NCBI GenBank assembly: GCA_947259605.1
Contig: CAMYMX010000194.1
Coordinates: forward strand, 1-6,760
Source: an uncultured Polyangiaceae bacterium
Lineage (GTDB): Bacteria > Myxococcota_A > Polyangia > Polyangiales > Houyiibacteriaceae
Length of the DNA: 6,760 nt
Direction of reading: 5' to 3'
Each line of letters opens with the position of its first letter. The first letter of the stretch is position 1. Below, in pieces: positions 1 through 6,680 of this stretch. The translations under genes were made by a program, and so were the position numbers. Under the pieces are notes generated by a model. That model did not search any database. It worked only from the letters and a program-made list of their open reading frames with translations, and was not told the DNA's origin.

Positions 1-1038
1 CTTTTGAAGCCGCTCGAGCGCCGCCGGCGCGAAGCTCGGCGCGATGATGCATTCGATGAACGTCTCGGCGACGGCGTTCGCGGTCGCCTCGTCGACCTCG
101 CGATTCAGGGCGACGATCCCGCCGAAAGCGCTTTGTGCATCGGCCTCGCGAGCGATGCGGTACGCCTCTTCGAGGGTCGCCGCGGTGGCCACGCCACAGG
201 GGTTGGTGTGCTTGACGACGACCGCGGCCGGCCCCTCGAACTCGCGCACCGCTTCGATGGTGGCATCCACGTCGACCAGGTTGTTGAAGGAGAGCTCCTT
301 GCCCCCAGCGCCAAGCGACTGAGCCAAAGCCAGGCTACCCTTGCCCGCGTTGCGTTCGATGTAAAAGGCGCCCTGCTGATGCGGGTTCTCGCCGTATCGA
401 ACGTCATAGGCCTTGGTGAAGCTGAGGGTGAGTGCCCCGGGGAACTTGGAGTCGGTCCCCTGCGAGGTCAGATAGGCCGAAATCGCGCCGTCATAGGCTG
501 CGGTCTGCGTAAACGCCTTGGCGGCCAAGCGTGCGCGGAGCGCCGCGTTCGGACCATCGCCGGACTTCACGGCGGCAAGCACCTCCGCGTAGTCCGTCGG
601 CTCGGTCACGACCGTGACGCGTGCCTGATTCTTGGCGGCGCTTCTCACCATCGAGGGGCCGCCGATGTCGATGTTCTCGATCGTCTCGTCGTGAGACGCG
701 CCCCGCGCGACCGTCTGCTCGAAGGGATAGAGGTTCACGCAGACGAGGTCGATCGGCTTGCCGCCAATCCCGCCGAGCGCATCGCGGTCCTCGCGGCTAT
801 CGCGCATGAGAATCCCGCCGTGCACCCGCGGGTGAAGTGTCTTGACACGACCGTCCATGATCTCGGGCGACTCGGTGTACTCCGAGACGTCGATGACCGA
901 GACTCCCCCCTCGCGAAGCGCGCGGGCGGTGCCGCCGGTCGAAAGAATCTCGACGCCCGCTTCGGCAAGCCCTTTGGCGAACTCGACGACGCCTGTTTTG
1001 TCGGAGACCGAAATCAGTGCGCGTTGGATCTGTGTCAT
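1..1038 (-). CDS. purH: Bifunctional AICAR transformylase / IMP cyclohydrolase PurH (N-terminal part, cut by window edge)
   Basis: PurH catalyses the last two steps of de novo IMP synthesis: formyl transfer from 10-formyltetrahydrofolate to AICAR, then ring closure of FAICAR. The frame from ATG at 1038 runs open to base 1 (346 codons, no stop); the family is usually about 510-530 residues, so roughly the last third is missing. Seen directly: the N-terminal MGS-like cyclohydrolase domain (about 1-135) with RALISVSDKTG (6-16), STGGTA (33-38), MDGRVKTLHPRVHGG (61-75), NLYPFEQTV (102-110) and DIGGPSMVRSAAKN (124-137). Arg64, Lys66, Tyr104, Asp124 and Lys136 match the cyclohydrolase active-site residues known from ATIC/PurH. 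The transformylase domain follows with RYGENPHQ and VKHTNPCG, whose Lys276-His277 match the essential Lys-His pair. The ATG fits homologues (MTQIQRALISV). It has no clear Shine-Dalgarno; the only upstream alternative is an in-frame GTG at 1095, just after the tgt stop. It lies 60 bases downstream of tgt, probably in the same transcript. Confidence 0.97.
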   Translation of the reverse strand, partial: MTQIQRALISVSDKTGVVEFAKGLAEAGVEILSTGGTARALREGGVSVIDVSEYTESPEIMDGRVKTLHPRVHGGILMRDSREDRDALGGIGGKPIDLVCVNLYPFEQTVARGASHDETIENIDIGGPSMVRSAAKNQARVTVVTEPTDYAEVLAAVKSGDGPNAALRARLAAKAFTQTAAYDGAISAYLTSQGTDSKFPGALTLSFTKAYDVRYGENPHQQGAFYIERNAGKGSLALAQSLGAGGKELSFNNLVDVDATIEAVREFEGPAAVVVKHTNPCGVATAATLEEAYRIAREADAQSAFGGIVALNREVDEATANAVAETFIECIIAPSFAPAALERLQK

Positions 1039-1098
1039 GAGGGTCGGCCCATACCGCGCGGGCAGAATGCCGTCAATGGAATCCGGGAGAGACACCGC

Positions 1099-2244
1099 TC
1101 AAGCGTCCGGGACGCCGATCTCGTCCCCTTCGTGAATCTGTGCGAGCGTCGCTTCGACCCAGGGGCCAAGTTCCCCGACACGAATCATTTCGCGCGCTTT
1201 GCCCATCAGCGCGCCATAGAAATGCAAGTTGTGGAGCGACAGCAAGCGCGGCCCGAGCATTTCGTCAGCCTTGAACAGGTGCCGCAGATAGGCCCGCGAA
1301 TAAGTCGCACAGACGGAGCAATCGCAGCGGGCGTCGAGGGCGCTTTGGTCGTCGCGGTGCCTGGCCTGTTTGAGATTCACCCGGCCTCCCCAGGTGAGGG
1401 CCTGCCCGTTGCGCGCATTGCGCGTGGGAAGGACGCAATCGAATAGATCCACTCCGCTCGAGACCGCTCTGAGCAAATCGGTCGGCGTGCCGACGCCCAT
1501 GAGGTAGCGGGGCCGATCCGTGGGCATCTGCGGGGCGATCCGATCGAGAAGCTCGTACATACGCGCCGTTGGCTCTCCGACGGAGAAGCCGCCAAGCGCC
1601 ACGCCGTCGAAGTCGAGGGCGGCGATCGTCTCCAGATGAGACAGCCTCAGGTCGAGCTCGGTTCCCCCTTGCACGATGCCAAAGCGGGCTTGGCCTTCGG
1701 CAGGCTCGGTTTGCAGGCAGCGCTCCGCCCAAGCGGTCGTCCGCGCCATCGCGCGTTCGATCTCCGCTCTTGGTGCATCACCTCGCGGACACTCGTCGAG
1801 CACCATGGCGATGTCCGAACCCAGAAGCGCCTGCACGCGCATCGCTTCTTCGGGCGTCAATCGTTGTAAGCTCCCGTCGAGGTGGGAGCGGAAGGTGATG
1901 CCGTCGTCGTCGATGGTTCGATGCTGGGCCAGCGAGAACACCTGGTAGCCGCCGCTGTCGGTCAGCAGTGCGTGCGGCCAGTTCATGAAGCAAACGACGC
2001 CGCCGTGAGACGCGATCGATTCGGCCCCGGGGCGGAGCCAGAGGTGATAGGTGTTCGCGAGGATGATGCGAGCGCCCGTCGAGGCGACCTCGTCCGGAGT
2101 CAGCGCTTTGACGCTGGCCTGAGTTCCCACCGGCATGAAGGCAGGGGTTTGGACGGCCGCACGCGGCGTTTCGAGCCAACCGGTGCGCGCGTCGCCGTCG
2201 ACCGAATCGACTCGAAATGCAAATCCAGCGGTGGGAAGGCTCAC
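1099..2244 (-). CDS. tgt: Queuine/preQ1 tRNA-guanine transglycosylase Tgt
   Basis: Tgt swaps guanine 34 of tRNAs with GUN anticodons (Asp, Asn, His, Tyr) for preQ1, the first tRNA-level step of queuosine synthesis, in the cytoplasm. The 381-residue length is normal. Visible motifs: FMPVGT (36-41), LTDSGGYQVFSL (94-105) with Asp96, DECP (150-153), GIVQGG (189-194), LGGFSVGE (217-224) and FDCVLPTRNARNG (268-280) with Asp269, the equivalent of the covalent nucleophile Asp280 in Zymomonas Tgt. Cys307, Cys309, Cys312 and His338 form the zinc site with the same 31-residue Cys-to-His spacing as in that enzyme. Val222 corresponds to Val233, typical of bacterial preQ1-using forms rather than the eukaryotic queuine enzyme. 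The start codon is GTG at 2244, inside a 4-base GTGA overlap with the queA stop, and is preceded by a good Shine-Dalgarno (AAGGGG). The stop is TGA at 1099-1101. No odd residues; identification is secure. Confidence 0.98.
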   Translation of the reverse strand: MSLPTAGFAFRVDSVDGDARTGWLETPRAAVQTPAFMPVGTQASVKALTPDEVASTGARIILANTYHLWLRPGAESIASHGGVVCFMNWPHALLTDSGGYQVFSLAQHRTIDDDGITFRSHLDGSLQRLTPEEAMRVQALLGSDIAMVLDECPRGDAPRAEIERAMARTTAWAERCLQTEPAEGQARFGIVQGGTELDLRLSHLETIAALDFDGVALGGFSVGEPTARMYELLDRIAPQMPTDRPRYLMGVGTPTDLLRAVSSGVDLFDCVLPTRNARNGQALTWGGRVNLKQARHRDDQSALDARCDCSVCATYSRAYLRHLFKADEMLGPRLLSLHNLHFYGALMGKAREMIRVGELGPWVEATLAQIHEGDEIGVPDA

Positions 2245-3284
2245 CGCGTTCCCCTTCGAATCAACATCGCATCGCCATAGCTATAAAAGCGATATCGGCG
2301 ATCGGCGGCTTCCCGATAGGCGCGGCGCGTGAGGTCTCCGCCCGCGAACGCCATCACCAAGGCGAGGAGCGTCGACCGAGGGAGATGGAAGTTCGTCAGG
2401 AGATGGTCGACGACCTCAAAGCGATGCGGCGGGCGAATGAAGAGACGCGTCGTCCCGACACCCGCAACTGGAGTTCCGTCAGCGTCGATCGAGGACTCGA
2501 GCGTCCGGACGACCGTCGTACCCACCGCGACGACGGGCCGACCCTCAGCTCGCGCCCTGCCGATGGCGGTCACGGTGGCTTCCGGGACCTCGTAGGCTTC
2601 TTCATGCATTTCGTGGTCGTCGAGGCTGTTCGCCTGGACCGGGCGGAATGTGCCGGGACCAACGTGCAGTGTCACGTAGGCGGTCCGGTGCCCCGCCTCT
2701 TCGAGCGCGCTCAGACTGGCTTCGGTGAAGTGAAGACCCGCGGTCGGCGCCGCGACCGCACCCGGCCTCTTCGCAAAAACCGTCTGATAGCGAGCGCGGT
2801 CCGACTCGGAGGCTGCGCGGCGAATGTAGGGCGGCAGAGGGATCTCGCCCGCACGTTCGATCAGCTCGTCGACCTCGCCCTCAGCTTGGAGCTCGACCTC
2901 AAGCTCCCCATGCTCCAGGACGCGAACGACCTGCGCTTTGAGCCGGCCGCCGCAGAGGTCGAGCTCCATCCCTTCGCGCAGGCCCTTGGACGACCGCCCC
3001 ATCGCGAGCCAACGGTCGGCCCGCTCGTGGCACTTTCTGAGCAAGAGTAGCTCCACTTTGCCTCCCGTGGCCTTGTTGCCGAGGAGCCGTGCTGGGAAGA
3101 CCCGGGTGTCATTGAAGATCAATAGACTCGGCGGAAGCAAACTGGGCAGCTCCGCGAAAAGGTGGTCCTCGACTTCATCGGCTTGCGCGTCCAGCAGGAG
3201 CAAGCGTGACGCGTCGCGCTTGGCGAGTGGCTCCTGCGCGATCAGCTCGCTCGGGAGCTCGTAGTCGAGGTCCGAGAGCTGCAT
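2241..3284 (-). CDS. queA: S-adenosylmethionine:tRNA ribosyltransferase-isomerase QueA
   Basis: QueA moves and isomerises the ribosyl group of S-adenosylmethionine onto preQ1 in tRNA to give epoxyqueuosine; it acts directly after Tgt. The 347-residue product matches the family along its whole length: DYELPSELIAQEPL (7-20), FNDTRVFPARL (57-67), GEIPLPPYI (146-154), KRPGAVAAPTAGLHFT (172-187), HVGPGTFRPV (207-216), EEAYEVP (228-234), AVGTTVVRTLES (253-264), TNFHLPRSTLL (297-307) and YRFYSYGDAMLI (331-342). These are the standard conserved blocks. The ATG at 3284 directly abuts the TAA of the upstream kinase gene and is in the same frame, so no earlier start is possible. No Shine-Dalgarno is evident, which points to translational coupling with the kinase. 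The end overlaps the tgt start by 4 bases. No preQ1 riboswitch can lie in front of it, because the upstream DNA is coding. Confidence 0.98.
   Translation of the reverse strand: MQLSDLDYELPSELIAQEPLAKRDASRLLLLDAQADEVEDHLFAELPSLLPPSLLIFNDTRVFPARLLGNKATGGKVELLLLRKCHERADRWLAMGRSSKGLREGMELDLCGGRLKAQVVRVLEHGELEVELQAEGEVDELIERAGEIPLPPYIRRAASESDRARYQTVFAKRPGAVAAPTAGLHFTEASLSALEEAGHRTAYVTLHVGPGTFRPVQANSLDDHEMHEEAYEVPEATVTAIGRARAEGRPVVAVGTTVVRTLESSIDADGTPVAGVGTTRLFIRPPHRFEVVDHLLTNFHLPRSTLLALVMAFAGGDLTRRAYREAADRRYRFYSYGDAMLIRRGTR
2251..2257 (-). promoter_or_regulatory. Shine-Dalgarno of tgt
   Basis: On the minus strand GAAGGGG lies six bases before the GTG at 2244. It supports this GTG as the tgt start despite the overlap with the queA stop. 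It lies inside queA coding sequence and is the only strong ribosome binding site I can see in front of any gene in the window. Confidence 0.65.
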
Positions 3285-5195
3285 TTAGTTCCCGGAAGCC
3301 GTGATGAACCGCACGCCGTAGGTCTCGTTTGGTTGCGCGACACGGCCGCGCTCTTCCCGTGGGTCGGCCGAAACCTCGACGCAGAGCTTGCCCGCTTCCG
3401 CGTTGCGCCACGTCTTGCTGGTTTCACCGCGCCCCACGCCCTTGTCATCGAACTTCCCGCTGCGGTCGGTTCTCCGATCGACCACTCGAAGAATCAGATC
3501 GACTTCCGCCAGCGCGCTGACCTGTGCGATGATGTCCTTGGCATCCGTATTCAAACAGAAGGTGTCCACATCACCTGGCCAACCGATCCAGCCGCGCCGG
3601 TCCACACCGAGCCCGAGTGGCTCGGCCAGCTCGAGCGAATCGTTGAGCTCGCGCTCGAAGGCCGCATCGTCATCGAGTAGCCGCCACTGAACATAGTAGG
3701 CATCGGACACGTTCTCTGTAGGTAGCTCGCCTTCCACGCTCTGCTCACGCACGCGAATCAGGTACTTGCCAGGCTCAATCGGAACGTTTGGAAGCCGTTC
3801 GCCCTCCCCGAGGCCACGGGAGTCCGCGACGATCAGAGGCTCGTCTTGACCCGGCCTCAGGAGCTCGAGCACGACGTTCATGTTGGGAATCGCGTTGACC
3901 TCGACGGCCGCAGCGCGTCGCTCGGTTCCCAGGTGCTGAATCTCGAAGAGGTCGACATCGCCCAACTCTTCGCTCAAACGCTGCCCGAGGTAGGCTTCCA
4001 TTTCGGTGTTTTCCGGCAAACGTGTTGCGATGTTTGCGAGGTGATTGGGCTCCTTTTCCGAGAGCCCCCTGGTGGCGAGCTGCCATACGAGCACGCCGGA
4101 ACCAGCCAGAAGAAGCACCCCTAGCACCCACCAGAGCCTTCGCTTGGATCGAAAGATCGAGTCGATCCCATCGACACGACGCGAGCCGCTCCCAAACGGT
4201 GCTTGGCCTACTCCGCTCAACCGCCAATCTCCGGCGCCGACCGTCGTGAGATAGCCGACCAAGTCCTCGCGGAGCTCTTCTGCAGTCTGGTACCGCAGCT
4301 CGGGATCCTTTTGAAGACAGCGCATGATGATCTCGTCCGCCTCCTCCGGCACGGACAGAGGCGACCTTGCCGACGGTCGCAAGGGTTGTTCAGACAGATG
4401 CTTTGAAAGCACGCCAACCGGATTGGGCGCTTCGAATGGCGGATGGCCGACGACGCACTCGTACATGATCGCACCCATCGCATAGATGTCGCTTCGTCCG
4501 TCTAGCTCTTGCCCATGAATCTGCTCGGGCGACATGTAGTACGGCGTCCCCACGATTGTGCCGCTACTGGTCACCTGCGTCCCGACGTTGCCTTCGAAGA
4601 GCTTGGCAAGCCCGAAGTCCAGAACCTTGGCCGTCTCGCCATCGCGGCCTTCTCCGATGACGATGTTCTCCGGTTTGAGGTCACGGTGCACGATGCCGGC
4701 GGCATGCGCATCGGAGACGGACCCAGCCACCTGTGCGCAAAGGTACGCCACGCGCCCAAATGGCATCGCGCCTGCTTTTTCGAGGACTTTGGACAGATCT
4801 TCGCCGTCCACGTACTCCATCACGAGGTAGAGAGACCCCGACTTCGTGCGACCGAAGTCGAACACATGAACGGTATTGGGGTGGTTGAGGCGGGATGCCG
4901 ACTCCGCTTCACGATGGAAGCGAGCCACGTTCTCCGGCTGCTCCTGCAGCTCTCGATGCAGCAATTTGATGGCCATCACTTTGCTGATCTGGGTGTGCTC
5001 CACTCGATAGACGGTGCCCATCGCGCCCCGTCCGATCGGCGCGACGACGCGGTAGCGGTCGGCGATGATGTCGCCCGGCCTCGGCAGGGAAGAGCCGAGA
5101 GGTGTTCCGCACTTTCCACAGAATTTCGACTCGGGCGGGTTGCTCTCGCCGCAGGCTGTGCACAGCGCAGGGCGGTCTGGCGCCGTGCTAGCCAT
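3285..5195 (-). CDS. Transmembrane Ser/Thr protein kinase with N-terminal zinc ribbon and two PPC-like outer domains
   Basis: A Hanks-type (PknB-like) kinase of 636 residues; signal and substrates are unknown. In order: a zinc ribbon with CxxC pairs at 12/15 and 26/29; the kinase domain (about 47-315) with glycine loop GRGAMGTV (55-62), ATP-binding Lys77 in MAIK, likely helix-C Glu96, HRDLKPEN (170-177, catalytic Asp172), DFG (193-195) and SPEQ (222-225). It is therefore complete, and being an RD kinase it is probably activated by phosphorylation in its loop (Thr207, Ser210, Ser211, Thr213, Thr217 available). After a basic linker (RSKRR, 349-353) comes one membrane helix (about 354-373), placing the kinase in the cytoplasm. 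The outer part (about 380-636) resembles two tandem PPC-type beta sandwiches, each with an E-x-N opening (EKEPN 380-384; ERELN 514-518) and a GDVDxF core (412-417; 541-546). The ATG lies inside the last codons of the upstream zinc-ribbon gene (8-base overlap); the TAA touches the queA ATG. The kinase call is certain; the PPC assignment is a pattern-based inference. Confidence 0.95.
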   Translation of the reverse strand: MASTAPDRPALCTACGESNPPESKFCGKCGTPLGSSLPRPGDIIADRYRVVAPIGRGAMGTVYRVEHTQISKVMAIKLLHRELQEQPENVARFHREAESASRLNHPNTVHVFDFGRTKSGSLYLVMEYVDGEDLSKVLEKAGAMPFGRVAYLCAQVAGSVSDAHAAGIVHRDLKPENIVIGEGRDGETAKVLDFGLAKLFEGNVGTQVTSSGTIVGTPYYMSPEQIHGQELDGRSDIYAMGAIMYECVVGHPPFEAPNPVGVLSKHLSEQPLRPSARSPLSVPEEADEIIMRCLQKDPELRYQTAEELREDLVGYLTTVGAGDWRLSGVGQAPFGSGSRRVDGIDSIFRSKRRLWWVLGVLLLAGSGVLVWQLATRGLSEKEPNHLANIATRLPENTEMEAYLGQRLSEELGDVDLFEIQHLGTERRAAAVEVNAIPNMNVVLELLRPGQDEPLIVADSRGLGEGERLPNVPIEPGKYLIRVREQSVEGELPTENVSDAYYVQWRLLDDDAAFERELNDSLELAEPLGLGVDRRGWIGWPGDVDTFCLNTDAKDIIAQVSALAEVDLILRVVDRRTDRSGKFDDKGVGRGETSKTWRNAEAGKLCVEVSADPREERGRVAQPNETYGVRFITASGN

Positions 5196-5790
5196 TCAAC
5201 GTGAAGTAGCGGTAACCAAGCCAGGCTGCGGCAAAGACGACGAGCACCGCGAGCGCGCGCAGCGCCTTGGCTCTTTTTTGGACCACAGGGAGCGGCTCAT
5301 TGGCGCTGTCGTAACGGACGCGAGCCCGTACTCGATGACTCGGAGCGGTTGGTTCGGGCACATCGGCCGGTTGGCTGTCGCGGGGGAAATCTTGATTCGA
5401 ATCGACTCGCCCGGGCTGCCCCACATCGACCTCCGGGGCCATGGGTTCGAGTGGCCGCATGCCAATCATCGTCTTGTGTGGTGTGCGACCGCGCGTTCGC
5501 TCTTGGCGTGCCGATGAAATCGGGGTGGGAGGAGGCGAGGGAATGGGCGCGGGGGTCGGAACCCCAGCGGGTGGGGTCCCGGGCTGAATCCCCAGCACCG
5601 TGTGCTTTCGAACCCGTTGCTGAGACGATGTTCGACTTGGCCCGTCATCGGCAAAAGGGTCCGGGCTCTCGTGCACGCGGATGCGCGACTGGTCGAGGCG
5701 ATCCGGGGTCTGATCGCGGCGTGCGTATCCGCATTTGCCGCAGAACGCATCGTCGGGCGGGACTTCAGCTCCACATTGGGGACAATCCAT
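5188..5790 (-). CDS. Membrane-anchored zinc-ribbon protein with proline-rich linker (probable kinase partner)
   Basis: I do not recognise a named family for this 200-residue protein. It starts with a double-CxxC zinc ribbon (Cys3, Cys6, Cys17, Cys20; ending FCGKCG). A long, probably disordered linker (about 25-170) follows, rich in Pro, Ser, Thr and Arg, with a strongly proline-rich run at 69-90. A basic stretch (KRAKALR, 172-178) precedes a single hydrophobic helix (about 179-195) that ends five residues before the C-terminus. By the positive-inside rule this is a tail-anchored protein with ribbon and linker in the cytoplasm. The linker holds two similar short motifs, KHTVLGI (62-68) and HKTMIGM (105-111), each with Thr followed by two hydrophobics and Gly. 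The ribbon closely resembles that of the next gene, the kinase, which overlaps it by 8 bases, so a shared role in signalling is likely (inference). The ATG at 5790 is 40 bases past the dapB stop and lacks a strong Shine-Dalgarno. Confidence 0.85.
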   Translation of the reverse strand: MDCPQCGAEVPPDDAFCGKCGYARRDQTPDRLDQSRIRVHESPDPFADDGPSRTSSQQRVRKHTVLGIQPGTPPAGVPTPAPIPSPPPTPISSARQERTRGRTPHKTMIGMRPLEPMAPEVDVGQPGRVDSNQDFPRDSQPADVPEPTAPSHRVRARVRYDSANEPLPVVQKRAKALRALAVLVVFAAAWLGYRYFTLNG

Positions 5791-5830
5791 AACGCACTCG
5801 TACCGTATCAGATTTTCTTCGCGCCCGCGC

Positions 5831-6637
5831 CTACCGGGGAATCCCCATCACGTCGGCCATGTCATAAAGGCCGGCCGGTCGGCTGACGACCCAGCGCGCC
5901 GCGCGTACCGCCCCACGGGCGAAGATCGAGCGGTCGGTTGCGCGATGGGTGAGCTCGATGCGCTCGCCCTCCCCGACCAAGTAAAGGGTGTGCTCGCCGA
6001 CGACGTCCCCGCCGCGCAGCGCCATCACGCCGACCTCGTCGACGGGCCGGGCGCCGACCTGGCCGCTCCGCCCGTGACTCACCACGCGCTCCGGGTCGAG
6101 TTGCTTCGCCGCGGCCACCACCTCAGCGAGGCGGACCGCCGTTCCGCTGGGCGAGTCGACCTTGTGCCGATGATGAATCTCGACGATCTCGGCATCGAAT
6201 GCCGGGCCCAACAGCTCGGTCGCGCGTGCTGCGAGGAAATATAACGCGTTGACGCCTTGGCTGTAATTTGGCGCAAAGACAATCGGGACGCGCTCGGCCG
6301 CCCGCTCGAGCCCGGCGCGGGTCGATGCATCGAGCCCCGTCGTTCCAATCACCATGGGGATGTGCTGCCCGGCGCACAGCGGCATGAGCTTTGCGGTGGC
6401 CGAGGGGATGCTGAAGTCGATGACGACCTCGACGTTACTCAGGAACTCTTCGACATCGGATGTGATGCATACGCCCGAAGGCGCTGCCCCCGCGAGCGCA
6501 CCCATGTCCCGACCGATGAGCTCGCAGCCTTCACGGTCCATCGCTGCGACGAGATTGGCGTCGAGGTCGTCGGCCAAGACCGCAGCAATGCTTTGCCCCA
6601 TGCGGCCCGCTGCTCCGTGTATCGCAACTTGCGCCAT
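5831..6637 (-). CDS. dapB: 4-hydroxy-tetrahydrodipicolinate reductase DapB
   Basis: DapB reduces 4-hydroxy-tetrahydrodipicolinate with NAD(P)H in the diaminopimelate/lysine pathway, supplying cell wall and protein synthesis. The 268-residue length is normal (E. coli 273). Seen: the Rossmann nucleotide loop HGAAGRMGQSI (7-17); Asp34-Arg35 at the position of E. coli Glu38-Arg39, which bind the NADH ribose and the NADPH phosphate, so use of either cofactor is plausible; DFS (74-76); IGTTG (97-101); FAPNYSQGVN (121-130); and the signature EIHHRHKVDSPSGTA (153-167), with His155 and Lys159 matching catalytic His159 and Lys163. The C-terminal GLYDMADVMG block is also typical. The ATG at 6637 gives the normal N-terminus (MAQVAIHGAAG); no clear Shine-Dalgarno precedes it. 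It follows the unidentified upstream gene by 43 bases and is followed by the zinc-ribbon gene after 40 bases with no terminator in between, so one transcript is likely. Confidence 0.98.
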   Translation of the reverse strand: MAQVAIHGAAGRMGQSIAAVLADDLDANLVAAMDREGCELIGRDMGALAGAAPSGVCITSDVEEFLSNVEVVIDFSIPSATAKLMPLCAGQHIPMVIGTTGLDASTRAGLERAAERVPIVFAPNYSQGVNALYFLAARATELLGPAFDAEIVEIHHRHKVDSPSGTAVRLAEVVAAAKQLDPERVVSHGRSGQVGARPVDEVGVMALRGGDVVGEHTLYLVGEGERIELTHRATDRSIFARGAVRAARWVVSRPAGLYDMADVMGIPR

Positions 6638-6680
6638 GGTCAGGGCATCGCAGATGCGGCGACGAGCGTCAATCGACTGG

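Noticed and set aside
1058..1070. Small hairpin GGCA-TTC-TGCC in the tgt-purH spacer as a terminator
   Set aside because: The stem is only four pairs and no T run follows on the minus strand; it cannot be supported as an intrinsic terminator.
4..1446. 480-codon open frame on the plus strand opposite purH and tgt
   Set aside because: It spans two well-identified minus-strand genes and their spacer, is rich in Arg, Gly, Ala and Asp as expected for an antisense frame in GC-rich DNA, and shows no recognisable motif.
2217..3050. 277-codon plus-strand frame opposite queA
   Set aside because: It lies wholly antisense to queA and the start of tgt, has Arg-rich low-information composition and no motif; queA is conserved over its whole length.
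3285..3400. preQ1 riboswitch before queA-tgt
   Set aside because: The DNA before queA is coding sequence of the kinase up to the last base, with no leader in which an aptamer could lie.
4509..5204. 231-codon plus-strand frame opposite the kinase domain
   Set aside because: The opposite strand encodes every kinase motif in frame, so this open frame is a byproduct of codon use.
5825..5850. GGGG-ATT-CCCC inverted repeat at the end of dapB as a terminator
   Set aside because: It lies within the last dapB codons, has a four-pair stem and is followed by GC-rich sequence without a T run.
6640..6672. Possible promoter before dapB (TTGACG on the minus strand)
   Set aside because: A TTGACG hexamer is present, but at about 17 bases downstream there is no TATAAT-like element, and the gap to the upstream gene is only 43 bases; not enough to call a promoter.
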